Source of the DNA: Flectonema sp. DT1601
Taxonomy: Eukaryota > Euglenozoa > Diplonemea > Diplonemida > Diplonemidae
Direction of reading: 5' to 3'
Length of the DNA: 64,000 nucleotides
Assembly: GCA_964019425.1 (NCBI GenBank)
Contig: OZ025819.1
Location: 682,001 to 746,000 of the forward strand
The position numbers were made by a program, and so were the translations under genes. Shown here piece by piece: positions 53,918 to 64,000 of this stretch (its first letter is position 1; the number at the start of each line of letters is the position of its first letter). Below the pieces are notes generated by a model. The model was not told where the DNA came from, ran no database searches, and saw only the letters and a program-made list of their open reading frames with translations.

Positions 53918-54680
53918 GACTATGGCATGCGTGATTTCACGCCTACCCCTCGATATGCATGCAGAATGCCTCTGGGTCTGCATATTCGCATTGGTAGGGT
54001 TTTGATATGTTTATCTGCAAGCTGTTGGCTGTAGGACTGTGAAATTAGGTGAATATGAAACTGGGCAAGACGCTAAACTGATTGTTTTTTTTTTTTTAAA
54101 AAAAATAAATAAAAAGAATATAAAAAAAAAAAAAAAAAGGAATAAACAATGTTATCATTGTGTTTTTTTTATCTTTAGCTCATTTATCTTCGGTCTACAA
54201 CGCTTTGAGTCGGCCAGCAGTCACAAACAGACATCGAAGGCGCGGATAATTGTTGTTGCTGTGGAAACCTTGCTCTGCTGAAGAGGGAGTTGGAATTTTC
54301 CACCTGCATTTTGATTCGAGTTGTCTTCGAGAGTATTCTCCGGTACTTTTGTCAAAAATGTACTTATTCCTCCAGCTCATACGTCCTTCTCATCATATCT
54401 GGAGACTGGACCGCTGGTGAACGCGCAAACAGAACAAATCTTTTCTTTTGTTCTTCGTTAAAAACTACTTTGAGACACGGTCTTCTGCTAATCATCGCAC
54501 GAACAGAACATATCTTTTCTTGTTCTCGTTTAAACACTGCTTTAATTCTGCGTCGGAACTGTACGGGGGTGACCGCATAGACAGAAGAGTTCGGAAAGCG
54601 GAGGATACGCGAGCCAGAAAAAAAAAAAAAAACAACCTACTCCACACACACGTACAGGGCTAACAAGGAGAAGAGCAGGT
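53918..54680. other. Spacer and 5' region of the OTU element
   Basis: Contains poly(T)/(A) runs near 54085-54140 and a two-copy repeat (CAGAACAAATCTTTTCTTTT near 54430; CAGAACATATCTTTTCTTGT near 54500; period about 70 bp). Tandem repeats ahead of the coding part would fit a retroelement 5' UTR, but no gene is seen. Confidence 0.5.
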
Positions 54681-55850
54681 AAGTCGATTGTCTTTTTTCG
54701 GGTTCCATACACAAATCATCCACAGCGAAGGGAACGGAAAAGGAGGAGTAGCAAAAAAAAAAAAAAAAAAAAAGAGAATGAAGAAAACAATGGTACTGTG
54801 TGGGTACGTGCTGCTGTGGGCACTACTAAGTGGAACGAGGGCGCAACAGACGTCCGGAGTGGGTAAGGGGAGGTTAGCCCCAGTGCCAGACGGATGGCAC
54901 ACCCCTCTATTCACAACGCTGGGCAAAGGCCCACAGTTTTTATCGCGCATCAGCCGGCGCGTAACACGCCCGATCCCCCCGCACCCATTTGTAACCCCCA
55001 TCAGCTCAAACAGCCCCAACAGCACGGCAAGCGGACGCGCTTCCCAACATGGACGAGAGGGGGTGTGGGTCCCTCCGCAAACCGGGTGAGGCGAGACCAC
55101 CCAAAGCCATAGCCAGACAGGGGAGTAAGGGAGCTCCTGAAGAGGGCGACCCCGAAAGTGGCGTCCAAGGCGGCGAGGCGGCTGGAAAGGAGGAGGAGGA
55201 AGCTGCTGAAGGAACGGCAGAAGAGGTGGGAGCGGTGGGCGGGAGAGTTGGAGAAGTTCCACGCCAGGCGAGAGAGGAGCCGCGCGGATACAGAGAAGCC
55301 AAGGAAGAGCAGGGCGGAGGCACCGAAGAAGCGACGGGCAGGGCCCGAAAAGGACCGGACAAAGCCAGGGGGGCACAGGGCGGAGCCCAGACCATGGTAT
55401 GCGAGGCCGTCAGACCTGGCACGGGGAGGGCAAAGCAAGGAGAGGACGAAGTGCCCGGTGGTGGGGTGCAGCGTCTGGGTGAGGGGTGACCTAGAGTACC
55501 ACTTCAAACAACACCTGAAGGGAGTGGTACCGGGGGAGGTAACGGCCCAGATGGCTTCCGACAGACTCGGAAAGCAGATCTGTAAGGCCTGCGGGGAGCT
55601 GAGCACCGGATTGGTGCACCAGACAGTGAGGTGTCGGGAGATGTTGGACCTCAAGGGACGGCTGGGGGTAGCGACGGGACCCACGCCGGAATTGGCAAGC
55701 CTGAAGTGCGAGGGAGCAAAAGTATTCCGGGTGATTGGGGATGGGAATTGCCTGTTCAGGAGTGTGTGCCAACTCCTAGAGACGCCAGAGGGGTGGAAGG
55801 GCAGACATGGAGAGCTCCGCAGGAGAACGGCAGGGCTGACAATCAATTTC
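54681..55850 (+). mobile_element. GC-rich retroelement fragment with zinc finger and OTU-type peptidase start
   Basis: The plus frame from 55158 starts with a very basic Arg/Lys-rich region. It then has a C2H2-like finger (CPVVGCSVWVRGDLEYHFKQH), a second Cys pair (CKACGEL), and VFRVIGDGNCLFRSVCQLL, the Cys-box of OTU deubiquitinases (DGNCLFRS, catalytic Cys). The OTU domain is cut off near 55850, where sequence of other character begins; the catalytic His region is absent. Zinc finger plus peptidase ahead of a reverse transcriptase is a known layout for non-LTR elements, so this is probably the 5' part of such an element, truncated. GC-rich like 41.6-43.7 kb. Confidence 0.65.
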
Positions 55851-56480
55851 ACTTTGTGTGTTTTGGGTGATTGTTTTCAATGCAATGAAAAAGCAATACG
55901 AGCAATAGAACTGACTGGCTCCAAGACTGTAGGAGTAAATCCCCCTCGCTTGGGTACAGTTGCAAGCGGATGTCTCTTCCGTACTTCTTCGAATGCTGCA
56001 TGTACTAGAGTGTCTTGTATGCCCTGCTGGTGAGTATGGTTGGGTCTTCTGAAGTGATGCCTTGAACGGCTTTTGGATGGAGCATGTTGCCCTATGTCGC
56101 TGCTACTATCTATGACACTGCTATTTGAGGCACTACCACTACAGCTGTCTTCAGGCTTATCCCTGTTTGGGGTACAGACGTGGCGCTTTCTCTATTTTCT
56201 GTGCCTTCTGTGATCACGATTCAGATACTGGACGTTTCTTGACCCCTTTCTCACGCATATATTACTTCTAACTGTCCAAGTACTGTTGAGTGACTTCAGA
56301 GATGCCTCGGGAGGTGTTTTCATGCACTCAGGGATCAATGCTCTCCTCCGCTGCGTTATCCTGCCCGTGAGCCTCGTGGCCTCAAGCATGGCCGCGCGAG
56401 AGTGCTGCTCTTTTTCGTGGCGCGTTCTTGAAGCGGAAACTGATACGGAAAAGGTATATTAGCACACTGCGTGCACAGGG
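55851..56480 (-). other. Unassigned coding-like stretch, minus strand
   Basis: Two minus frames have coding-like composition. One (about 56389-56192) has TRLTGRITQRRRALIPECMK; the other (about 56192-55880) has RKRHVCTPNRDKPEDSCSGS and RKRHPLATVPKRGGFTPTVL. They are in different frames and might be exons or a decayed transposon gene. I cannot name a family. Confidence 0.3.
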
Positions 56481-56909
56481 ACACACCGAGGTCACCTCTT
56501 CTCATTGTAAAAAAAAATATTTGAAGGTGCATTTCACAGGCCTCAAAATTGGACCCCCAGGTACCACACGGTCCACACTTTTTGAGATTTTTCATTCCTT
56601 TGCCGAAATCAGCCAAATCGAGGTTTTTTCGGCCCCGAAATCACATTTTTGGGGGTTCTGATGGGGTCCTGGGTAATTTTTGCCCCCGGGAAGGTTATAT
56701 TTACCAAAATTCGGAAAAAGTACCTTATCGACAGGTCGTACACCTGTTACGGTAACATAGGCAAGTGGCGCTCAACTATGTTCACGTGGCCTCCAGTGGT
56801 ATTATTTATTTATTTGCAGTTATTTACTACGCTGCCGCTGACAGTCAAGATTGTCGGAGAAATTGTTGTTCCTTTGAGCTTGAAAATGCAGTATCAAATT
56901 ACCCCTACT

Positions 56910-56945
<36 letters not shown>

Positions 56946-57355
56946 ATATTATAAACATTATAACAAAGTAACTACATCCTAGTCTTGCTAACTAAGATGC
57001 TTCAGTCACAACAGATGATTGACTTACTTCTACACCATACTGATGATGAGAGAATAGAGGTAAGAGGTATATGGATTACTCTCGAAACCTAATAGTTACT
57101 TTAAAAGGCTAAGTTAAGCATCACACCTAGTCACTGTATCTCAGAACTAATGTTAAATTATCGTTATGTTGTTTATGATACAATACATTTGTATTTTACG
57201 TACAAAATCAAACAGTTAACCCCTAGGGGGGGAGCGTCACTGCAACCTCATGTTCGTCCCTTCTTCTTATTTTTCTTGTGATATAATAATGATTAACATG
57301 CATTATGAGTTTTGTTACTTTTGTTTTCTTACTTCAGAGTGGTTATATTGTAAAA
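56481..57355. other. Intergenic DNA upstream of the GNL3-like gene
   Basis: Contains a poly(T) run at 56911-56940 and the dispersed repeat at 57055-57200. A likely 5' UTR splice acceptor (TTCTTACTTCAG) lies at about 57325-57336, 20 bp before the GNL3-like start codon. Confidence 0.5.
57055..57200 (+). repeat. Dispersed repeat, partner at 4990-5130
   Basis: See the entry at 4990-5130; this copy is in the opposite orientation, about 52 kb away. Confidence 0.7.
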
Positions 57356-59123
57356 ATGGCAAAGGCACGGAAACAGACATCGAGGAGAATAACGACCAAG
57401 CAGAGGGCGAAGGTATGTATTTATTGAGATGATCCGTCTTCCGATTTCTGCGTTTTTGCGGATTTCAATTTCAGATTTGATAAACTAATAACGACACACG
57501 CAACCTGAGGGTTAGTGTGTTCTCTCTCGTATTTTATCTTTAAAAATGACTCCATAAAAAAAAAAAAAACAGGTCACGAAAAAGGTCAGCCGGTTCAAGA
57601 GAGAATCTAGGCGTAGCGCCAAGAAGCTGAGGAAGAGTGGAAACTTCATGGCGAGTATGTAGTTGTGTTGTTTTGGAAAATTCATTTTACAGCTGCAGCT
57701 GTACTGGGACTGTTGTTTCGGTATGTCGTTATTGAAATCATTACTCAAAACAGGAAAGGAGAAGGACCCAGCACTTCAGGTTCCTAACAGCTGGCCTAAC
57801 AAGGAGAAGATTTTGTTAGAAGCTCAACGAGAGAGGGAAGTTGCACAGATTGAGAAACAGCAGAGGAAGGCCACTGCGAAGAAAGCTAGAGAGTGGGCAA
57901 AGAAGAATCCTGAACAAGCTAGAGTTAAGAAGGCTAGAACTGAAGCAAGAGCAGCACAGTTGGATGATGCGAGAAAGGAAGCAGCAAGAAAGGCACAGTG
58001 CCTGCCTTCTCAAATTGAAACGGTGCTTCCAAAGTGTAATGCGATCTTTCAAGTGTTGGATGTTAGAGCCCCTCTCGCGTCTATTTCGAAATCAACAGAA
58101 GCCTTTATTGAAGCTCAACAAGCTGATGTTGACAAAGCGACTCCTAAACTGATCGTCTACATTCTGAACAAGGTCGACTTAGTATCTCGTGATTACGTTG
58201 AAAGTTGGGTAAAAGCTTTACAGCAAATTCTTGTTGACAATCCAAGACTACTGATAACTCGTAAAGTAGCTGTCTACAGTAAAATGATAACCGAGTCACC
58301 TGCTTGCTTAATGAGGGTGCTTCAAACTGACTGGCTAAAGAATTCAAAGCAAAAGAAGGTAGTTGCCGCAGTATTGGGTCACCCAAACACCGGAAAGCAT
58401 TCTATTATAAGAGATTTGGAAGTAACAGCCTCTACGGTTTCTGTACATGCCAGCAGTCAAGTAACAGGAAATAATAAGACGAGAATAGCTGGAGCTCGTG
58501 ACTTCGCAGTAATCAGTATGCCAACAGATGAGGAAAGAGTTAAGGAACCAATTTCTGGATTTGATTGTATTTTCAAGAAGGGTGAGATGGGCTGTGATAG
58601 TGAATTTACGACACTGATTGAAAAACACCTCGATACCGCTTCATTTACCAACTTATCAATATTCTACAAAGTTGCTCGTGTTACATCAGCAAAGCAACTT
58701 CTTGGACTCCTTTCTAAAAAACGAGGAATTAAGGAACAAGACGCCCTTCAGGTTCTGTACTCCGACATTGCAACTGGAAAACTTCCAGTTGTATCGAAGG
58801 TGCCTACCGTTAAACAAAATGGAAAGGAGCGTAGTATTACCAGCCCTATCTTCACTGATGTGTTGAAGCATTGTGGTAGAAGTAAATTATTTCAGATAGC
58901 CGCAAGTTCGTTTGAATGTGCTGATTTTTCAATGCAGAAGAGAAACCTTAAGCAAAAGACTGATGCAAAGGGTGATGATGAAGAGAGTGAATCAAACAGC
59001 GACTATGAATTCTACGCAGAGGACTGGAAGAATGATAAACCTCAGGATGTTGAAATGGAGGACGCAGAGGAGTTCGAAGAATTCGAAGAGTCTGACGAAG
59101 AAGACATGGAAGTTGATGGTTAA
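57356..59123 (+). CDS. Nucleostemin/GNL3-like nucleolar GTPase-family protein
   Basis: Three exons: 57356-57412, 57573-57654 and 57754-59123 (introns 160 and 99 bp, donors GTATGT). They join in frame to 502 residues. The N-terminus is the basic nucleolar-targeting region of the family (MAKARKQTSRRITTKQRAK, then VTKKVSRFKRESRRSAKK, then RKEKDPALQVPNSWPNKE, like RKDPGVPNS in human GNL3). A Lys/Arg-rich coiled coil follows. The GTPase domain is circularly permuted as usual: VLDVRAPLAS (G5-like), then ILNKVDLV (G4), then GHPNTGKHS (G1, with His where Ser is usual). The G3 DxPG motif is not recognisable; the region reads VISMPTDEER. The C-terminus is strongly acidic. Relatives act in pre-60S ribosome assembly. 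The weakened G1 and G3 motifs suggest reduced or lost GTP hydrolysis here. Confidence 0.88.
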
Positions 59124-59812
59124 TACGACCTTCTTAAACAGCAATTGAGGAGCAAAAGGAAAAAAGAAATTGTTTTATAATCCAACACGATGTACGATAA
59201 TCGGAAAAAAAAAAAAAAAAAAATCCGAATTTCCTGCTCCATCAATTCGAATGGGAGTATAAAGGATATTCTGCGATGAGCTTTGTGAATTGTTCGTTGC
59301 CAGAAAATGTTCCATTCTGCAGACTCTCAGATGTGTGTATACTGTGGTGTTGCCATGATTACAGCGAAAAAAAAGAAAAAAAAGAAAATAAAAAGGAAAG
59401 AAAAAAAGAAACGAATTCATCAGTTAGTGTTCAGGCCATCAGTTCTTCGGCCCATCATCAGTTTACGGTCAGCTACACAATATCACTGTAAGTGTTTGTT
59501 GTAAATCGACGTTCCTTGTCGATTGTTACCTTTCCTTTTTTTATTTTTTTTCTTTCTTTCTTTGAATTTCCCATTCTTATTCCGCATCAACACTCTCCCC
59601 CAATCATTCATTCGGCAGTAAGTACAACTCCTCTGGTGTCCTGATAATGTTATTTGCTTAATTCAATTTAAATTATAGGAAACCATAATATTGACTTTTT
59701 ATTTTTTAGTTGAATATAACAGCTCTGAAAACTTAGGCAGTCAAAAGGTGATTTTTTTTTTTTTTTTTTTGTTTAATTTTTTTTTTTTAATTATTATTAT
59801 CGTAGGGGGAGG
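59124..59812. other. Intergenic DNA between GNL3-like and IFT122 genes
   Basis: Holds the GNL3-like 3' UTR, poly(A)/(T) runs, and a possible 5' UTR intron of IFT122 from GTAAGT at 59618 to TAG at 59805, whose 3' half is T-rich. The IFT122 ATG follows 7 bp after that acceptor. Confidence 0.5.
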
Positions 59813-62800
59813 ATGAAGGCTGTAACAACATGGCAAGACAGAATACCTGAACACAATGGAGGGAAATTTGCAGTTCAGGACATCGCATACCGACCAGATG
59901 GGACTCAGTTAATAGCAGCCGTTGGTGTTCGGGTGTTGGTTTATGCCGCAGCTGATTCAGCAGCGGGAGATCCTATCCACTCATTGAAAGGTCATAAGGA
60001 TACTGTTTACTGTGTTGCGTATGGCAGAGACGGAAAAAGATTTGCTTCTGGTGGAGCAGACAAAATGGTTATAATTTGGACACCAAAAGCTGAAGGGATA
60101 TTAAAATACTCTCATTCTGATTCTATTCAGTGTCTGGCTTACAATCCAGTCACTCAACAATTAGCATCTGTGACGGCATGGGATTTTGGTTTGTGGTCAC
60201 CTGAGCAAAAATCAGTTTCAAAGCACAAAGTTACTTCAAAGGTGCTATCATGTGCCTGGACCAATGACGGACAACACCTTGCATTGGGTCACTTCAATGG
60301 TGTTATTTCTATTCGTACAAAGGCTGGTGATGAAAAGCTTTCAATGAAAAGAAGTGCGCCAGTTTGGACTCTAACTTGGAACCCTTCAAGAGAAGAGGCC
60401 TTTGACATCTTAGCAGTTGGTTGTTGGGATCAAACACTTTCCTTTTATCATCTGAGCTCTAAGCAAATCGGTAGAGACAGGAATCTGGGTTTCGATCCTT
60501 GTTGCGTTTCGTATTTTTCAACGGGAGAATATTTATTAATAGGAGGATCTGATAAAAAGGTATCCCTCTGGACAAAAGAAGGTGTCCGCCTCAGTACCAT
60601 CACTGAAGCAGACGACTGGGTTTGGTGTGTAGCTCAACGACCAAAATTAAATTTCGTCGCGATGGGAACAAATGACGGTTTAATTGCTACATATCAACTC
60701 GTATTTTCAACTGTTCACGGTTTATATCAAGATCAATATGCCTACAGAGATTACATGACAGACGTTGTAATTCAGCAACTCGTAACTGAGAAGAAGCTTC
60801 GCATTCGATGCAAAGACTATGTTAAAAAGATTGCAATATATAGAGATAGATTAGCTGTTCAATTACCTGACAGAGTCATGATCTACGAATTGGGCTACGA
60901 CGACGGATATGAAATGAAACATAAACTAAAAGAACGCATCGCAAAGAAACTTGAATGCAATCTCTTAGTCGTTACATCAAATCATGTCGTACTTTGTCTT
61001 GATAAGAAACTTATTCTATATAACTTTGCTGGTGTATGGCTACGTGAGTGGGTTCTTGAGAGTGGTATTCGTTACATTAAAGTAGTCGGGGGACCAGTTG
61101 AATGTGAAGCTCTCATAGTAGGTCTTCGTAACGGTACTGTCTCGAAGATATTTATTGATAACACTTTTCCGATCTTTTTAGTGAAATTAGAATCTCCTGT
61201 TCGTTGCTTAGATCTGTCTGCATCAAGGAGTAAGTTAGCAGTAGTAGATGAAAACCAAAATTGTATTGTCTACCGACTTGATACTAAAGAAATGCTCTTT
61301 CAAGAAAGCAACGCCTGTTCGATTGCTTGGAATTCTGAATACGAAGACATGTTGTGCTTCTCAGGATCTGCTGGACTTTCAATCAAAACAGGAAACTTCC
61401 CAGTCCATCAGCAAAAACTTCTCGGCTTTGTAGTCGGATTCAAAGGATCGAAAATATTTTGTCTTCATTTTGTTTCGATGCATACAATTGATGTTCCTCA
61501 GTCAGCATCTCTTTATCGCTACTTAGAACAAAAAGATTACACCAGCGCTTATCAAATTGCTTGTCTTGGTGTCACAGAAAACGATTGGAGAATGCTTGCT
61601 ATGCAAGCGTTAACTGATTTGAATTTCCCAATTGCGAGGAAAGCTTTTATTCGTATAAGAGATGTTCGTTATATTGAGTTCCTTGACCAGATTGCATTAG
61701 AAAGAAGGTGTCCGGGAAGTGATGATAGAATATTCTTAGCAGAGATACTGGCTTATCAGGGAAAGTACACTGAAGCTGCTCAGCTGTTTGTTAAAATAGG
61801 ACAAGAGAAAAGAGCAATAGAAATGTATGCGGATCTCAAGTTGTGGGACAAAGCTAAAGAAATATGTCCTGATGATGAGAACCTGCGAGACCTTATTAGA
61901 AGACAAGCTCGTTGGGCTGAAGAAACAGGAGCACATAGAGACGCATCATCGTTATGGTTGGCTGCGGGAGATCCAATTAAGGCGATCACCTTAATGGGTG
62001 AGAATGGTTGGCTGACTCGTTTAATTGAAGTTTGCCGACAATTAAATAAATCAGAAGTTCAGGCAATCCAACTCTGCGGACAATATTTTAAAAAACACAA
62101 CGTTCACGCCTACGGTAAAGAAGCATACGAAAAGATTGGAGACATGAAATCACTTATGCAACTCCACGTTGACATGCAAAAATGGGACGAAGCGTTCCGT
62201 CTATTAGACACTGCTCAAGGACTCGCTAATGTTTCGGATGTATTCCTGCCATACGCAGAATGGTTGGCTTTAAATGATAAGTTTGACGAAGCACAAGAAG
62301 CTTACAAGAAAGCTCGCAGGCCTCAAGAAGCTCAAAGAATGGTTGAACAGCTAGCCTGCAATGGTGTAATTGAAAGACGTTATAACAGCGCCTCAACTTA
62401 TTATTGTAAGTTAGCAAATGAAAATCTTCGTTTAGTCTTGACTGAGAACCTCACAAGCGAAGAAAAATCAAACAGACTGGCAAGATTTCGTGATGCCCGA
62501 AGAAAGTCTGAAATCTACTATGCATACCATTTCCTACACAGATATAGTGAAATGCCATTCTCACCGACTGATCCAGTCAGTCTGTTTCACATGTCAAGAT
62601 GGTTGTTAATGAACATCGGATCTGATTGTCCATACGGAGTATCAAAGTTAGTTATTGTTCTAGCAATGGCAAAACTAGCTAAGCAACTAGACACCTTTAA
62701 ATTAGCAAGAACTGCCTATGAAAAATTACAAAAGTACGTCATACCAAAACATCTAATTGACGAGTTAGACGTCTCAGCCATTGAAGTCAGAAGCAAACCT

Positions 62801-63490
62801 TTTACTGATAAAGAAGAACTCCTTCCGATGTGTTATAGATGCTCATTTAGTAATCCTTTACTTAATGATATTCATGATGCTTGTGCTCAGTGTTTGCATC
62901 CGTTTGTGAGGTCATTTTTGACATTTGATCATTTACCGTTGGTGCAGTTTGAACTTGCTGCTGACATCGAACTTGGAGAAGCAATCGCAATCTTATCATC
63001 AAACACTAGAGTTGGTCGTAAAAAAGGTGATGCTGAATGGAAAGAACATCAAGCAGACGGTGTTCAGACTCTAACATTTACAGGAGATGACCCTCACGAT
63101 ATGCTCTCATTAGAGAATGAGTGCGGCATGAACTTAAACGATCCATTCACAAGACAATTAATGGCACTTGACTTCCACGGATCAAATAGACAATACCAAC
63201 CAGTGGTGGTTGATCGTCCTACTTTAAAACAAATGAAAAGAGATGAGATCTTCATTGTGTCTTGGTCATCTAAAAAAGTAAAAGATGGTCGAGATATCGT
63301 AAATAAAGAACAAGAAGATAAACTTCCAGATGATCTCAAAGTCAGGTTTTATAGAAACATTGTACCAGATTTACCTGTTACCCTTTGCAGTCACTGTAAT
63401 CATTTTTTTATGGAAGAAGACTACGAATTTGAATCACTTAAGAAAGGAGGTTGTCCTTTCTGTGGTGCGTGTAATTCAAAAACATCCTAA
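59813..63490 (+). CDS. IFT122: Intraflagellar transport protein 122 (IFT-A core)
   Basis: A single-exon frame of 1225 residues, very close to the usual length. The N-terminus matches IFT122 closely: AVTTWQDR, LKGHKDTVYCVAYGRDGKRF, ASGGADKMVIIWT, EGILKYSHSDSIQCLAYNP, DFGLWSPEQKSVSKHK. The first about 300 residues are WD40 repeats, with a second propeller to about 570, then an alpha-solenoid of TPR-like repeats (about 575-980). Two zinc-binding parts follow: CYRCSF..CAQC near 1003-1025 and CSHCNHFF...CPFCGAC near 1192-1222. IFT122 is a core part of the IFT-A complex for retrograde transport and entry of membrane proteins in cilia, so this organism most likely builds a cilium or flagellum. A 5' UTR intron may precede the ATG. 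Confidence 0.97.
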   Translation: MKAVTTWQDRIPEHNGGKFAVQDIAYRPDGTQLIAAVGVRVLVYAAADSAAGDPIHSLKGHKDTVYCVAYGRDGKRFASGGADKMVIIWTPKAEGILKYSHSDSIQCLAYNPVTQQLASVTAWDFGLWSPEQKSVSKHKVTSKVLSCAWTNDGQHLALGHFNGVISIRTKAGDEKLSMKRSAPVWTLTWNPSREEAFDILAVGCWDQTLSFYHLSSKQIGRDRNLGFDPCCVSYFSTGEYLLIGGSDKKVSLWTKEGVRLSTITEADDWVWCVAQRPKLNFVAMGTNDGLIATYQLVFSTVHGLYQDQYAYRDYMTDVVIQQLVTEKKLRIRCKDYVKKIAIYRDRLAVQLPDRVMIYELGYDDGYEMKHKLKERIAKKLECNLLVVTSNHVVLCLDKKLILYNFAGVWLREWVLESGIRYIKVVGGPVECEALIVGLRNGTVSKIFIDNTFPIFLVKLESPVRCLDLSASRSKLAVVDENQNCIVYRLDTKEMLFQESNACSIAWNSEYEDMLCFSGSAGLSIKTGNFPVHQQKLLGFVVGFKGSKIFCLHFVSMHTIDVPQSASLYRYLEQKDYTSAYQIACLGVTENDWRMLAMQALTDLNFPIARKAFIRIRDVRYIEFLDQIALERRCPGSDDRIFLAEILAYQGKYTEAAQLFVKIGQEKRAIEMYADLKLWDKAKEICPDDENLRDLIRRQARWAEETGAHRDASSLWLAAGDPIKAITLMGENGWLTRLIEVCRQLNKSEVQAIQLCGQYFKKHNVHAYGKEAYEKIGDMKSLMQLHVDMQKWDEAFRLLDTAQGLANVSDVFLPYAEWLALNDKFDEAQEAYKKARRPQEAQRMVEQLACNGVIERRYNSASTYYCKLANENLRLVLTENLTSEEKSNRLARFRDARRKSEIYYAYHFLHRYSEMPFSPTDPVSLFHMSRWLLMNIGSDCPYGVSKLVIVLAMAKLAKQLDTFKLARTAYEKLQKYVIPKHLIDELDVSAIEVRSKPFTDKEELLPMCYRCSFSNPLLNDIHDACAQCLHPFVRSFLTFDHLPLVQFELAADIELGEAIAILSSNTRVGRKKGDAEWKEHQADGVQTLTFTGDDPHDMLSLENECGMNLNDPFTRQLMALDFHGSNRQYQPVVVDRPTLKQMKRDEIFIVSWSSKKVKDGRDIVNKEQEDKLPDDLKVRFYRNIVPDLPVTLCSHCNHFFMEEDYEFESLKKGGCPFCGACNSKTS

Positions 63491-64000
63491 GGGGAAAAAA
63501 AAAAAAAAAAAAAAAAAAAAGTACCTTGGCCAAGGTGCGGAACGCGCTGGTGCTAAATTAACAACATGCGTTACAGCTTTGATTCATAGTATGTTCATAG
63601 TTTTTGTTTAGTTGATTTTTTATTTTATTTTATTTTATAACAATCCCTTAACCTCTCCCCCCATTTATTTATTAAGATGGTAGTTGATTCTTATTTTAAC
63701 AAATGGTTGGCTAACAAGTGTTTCCTACTGTCGCTGAGCCCTCTGTGAGACTGATGCGTAACAAAGTTGAACTGTTTTCTTTACCTCTGTTTGTGAGGCT
63801 GCTATTGGGGAGGGTTTTAATTTCATTCTCAGTAAGTCATTTAATGTAGATTTGTTTTTATTGTCCCCGCAAGGGGGAATTTTTTTTTCTTTTTCTTCTT
63901 CTTCCTGTGAGCCCACCGCAATTCTGATTGCGAACACTAGGTTGTGAAATCTGATATTTTTTTTTCAAATAGATAAGTCTTTTTTTTTTTTTTTTTTTTT
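63491..64000. other. 3' flank of IFT122
   Basis: A poly(A) run directly follows the stop (63493-63521). The rest is AT-rich, with a poly(T) run at the window edge. No gene recognised. Confidence 0.6.

Noticed and set aside
54660-55852. Minus-strand frames of 138-283 codons opposite the OTU fragment
   Set aside because: Antisense shadows; the plus strand carries the zinc finger and OTU Cys-box.

Overview
The window is nuclear DNA of a eukaryote, most likely a free-living or parasitic protist that builds a cilium or flagellum. The evidence is short spliceosomal introns (63-160 bp, GT-AG, donors like GTATG), large nearly intronless host genes, fragments of cytosolic-type LSU rRNA, and a full intraflagellar transport gene. 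Host DNA is AT-rich and full of long poly(A)/poly(T) runs. I could not place the organism more precisely; nothing points to a plastid.

Host genes. At the left, on the minus strand, are two tandem CAP/SCP-domain secreted proteins (1-1188, partial, with Cys-rich EGF-like repeats; 2357-3256, with a GPI-anchor-like tail). About 9.5 kb of repeat-rich AT sequence follows and holds a 345-bp piece of LSU rRNA. Next come a membrane adenylyl cyclase with two cyclase domains (12843-16410, minus, 3 exons), a fused NADH-type glutamate synthase (19045-25379, minus, 3 exons), and a single-exon giant gene of 3289 residues (26696-36565, minus). The giant gene joins an RNF213-like AAA+ core, a sacsin/NO VEIN-type HSP90-like ATPase and a BMT5-like methyltransferase domain. 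At the right, on the plus strand, are a nucleostemin/GNL3-like protein (57356-59123, 3 exons) and IFT122 (59813-63490).

Mobile-element region. Between about 37.4 and 56 kb lies a mosaic of mobile elements, partly much more GC-rich than the host genes. It contains a TA-flanked inverted-repeat transposon (44202-44743) sitting inside a LINE-like fragment and itself interrupted by a repeat; two copies of an 0.85-kb repeat; a USP-type peptidase fragment (41.6-43.7 kb); a reverse-transcriptase element (46.6-50.75 kb); and a second unit (50.75-53.9 kb) that shares its 3' half at about 99% identity but has a Josephin-like peptidase in place of the reverse transcriptase. Last is a zinc-finger plus OTU-type peptidase fragment (54.7-55.85 kb). 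Three unrelated deubiquitinase folds in 14 kb of mobile DNA is the most striking feature of this part.

The genes show no operon-like logic. Best leads: the giant triple fusion, the deubiquitinase-bearing elements, the clustered differences between the two copies of the 406-residue element protein, and the scattered, scrambled LSU rRNA pieces.
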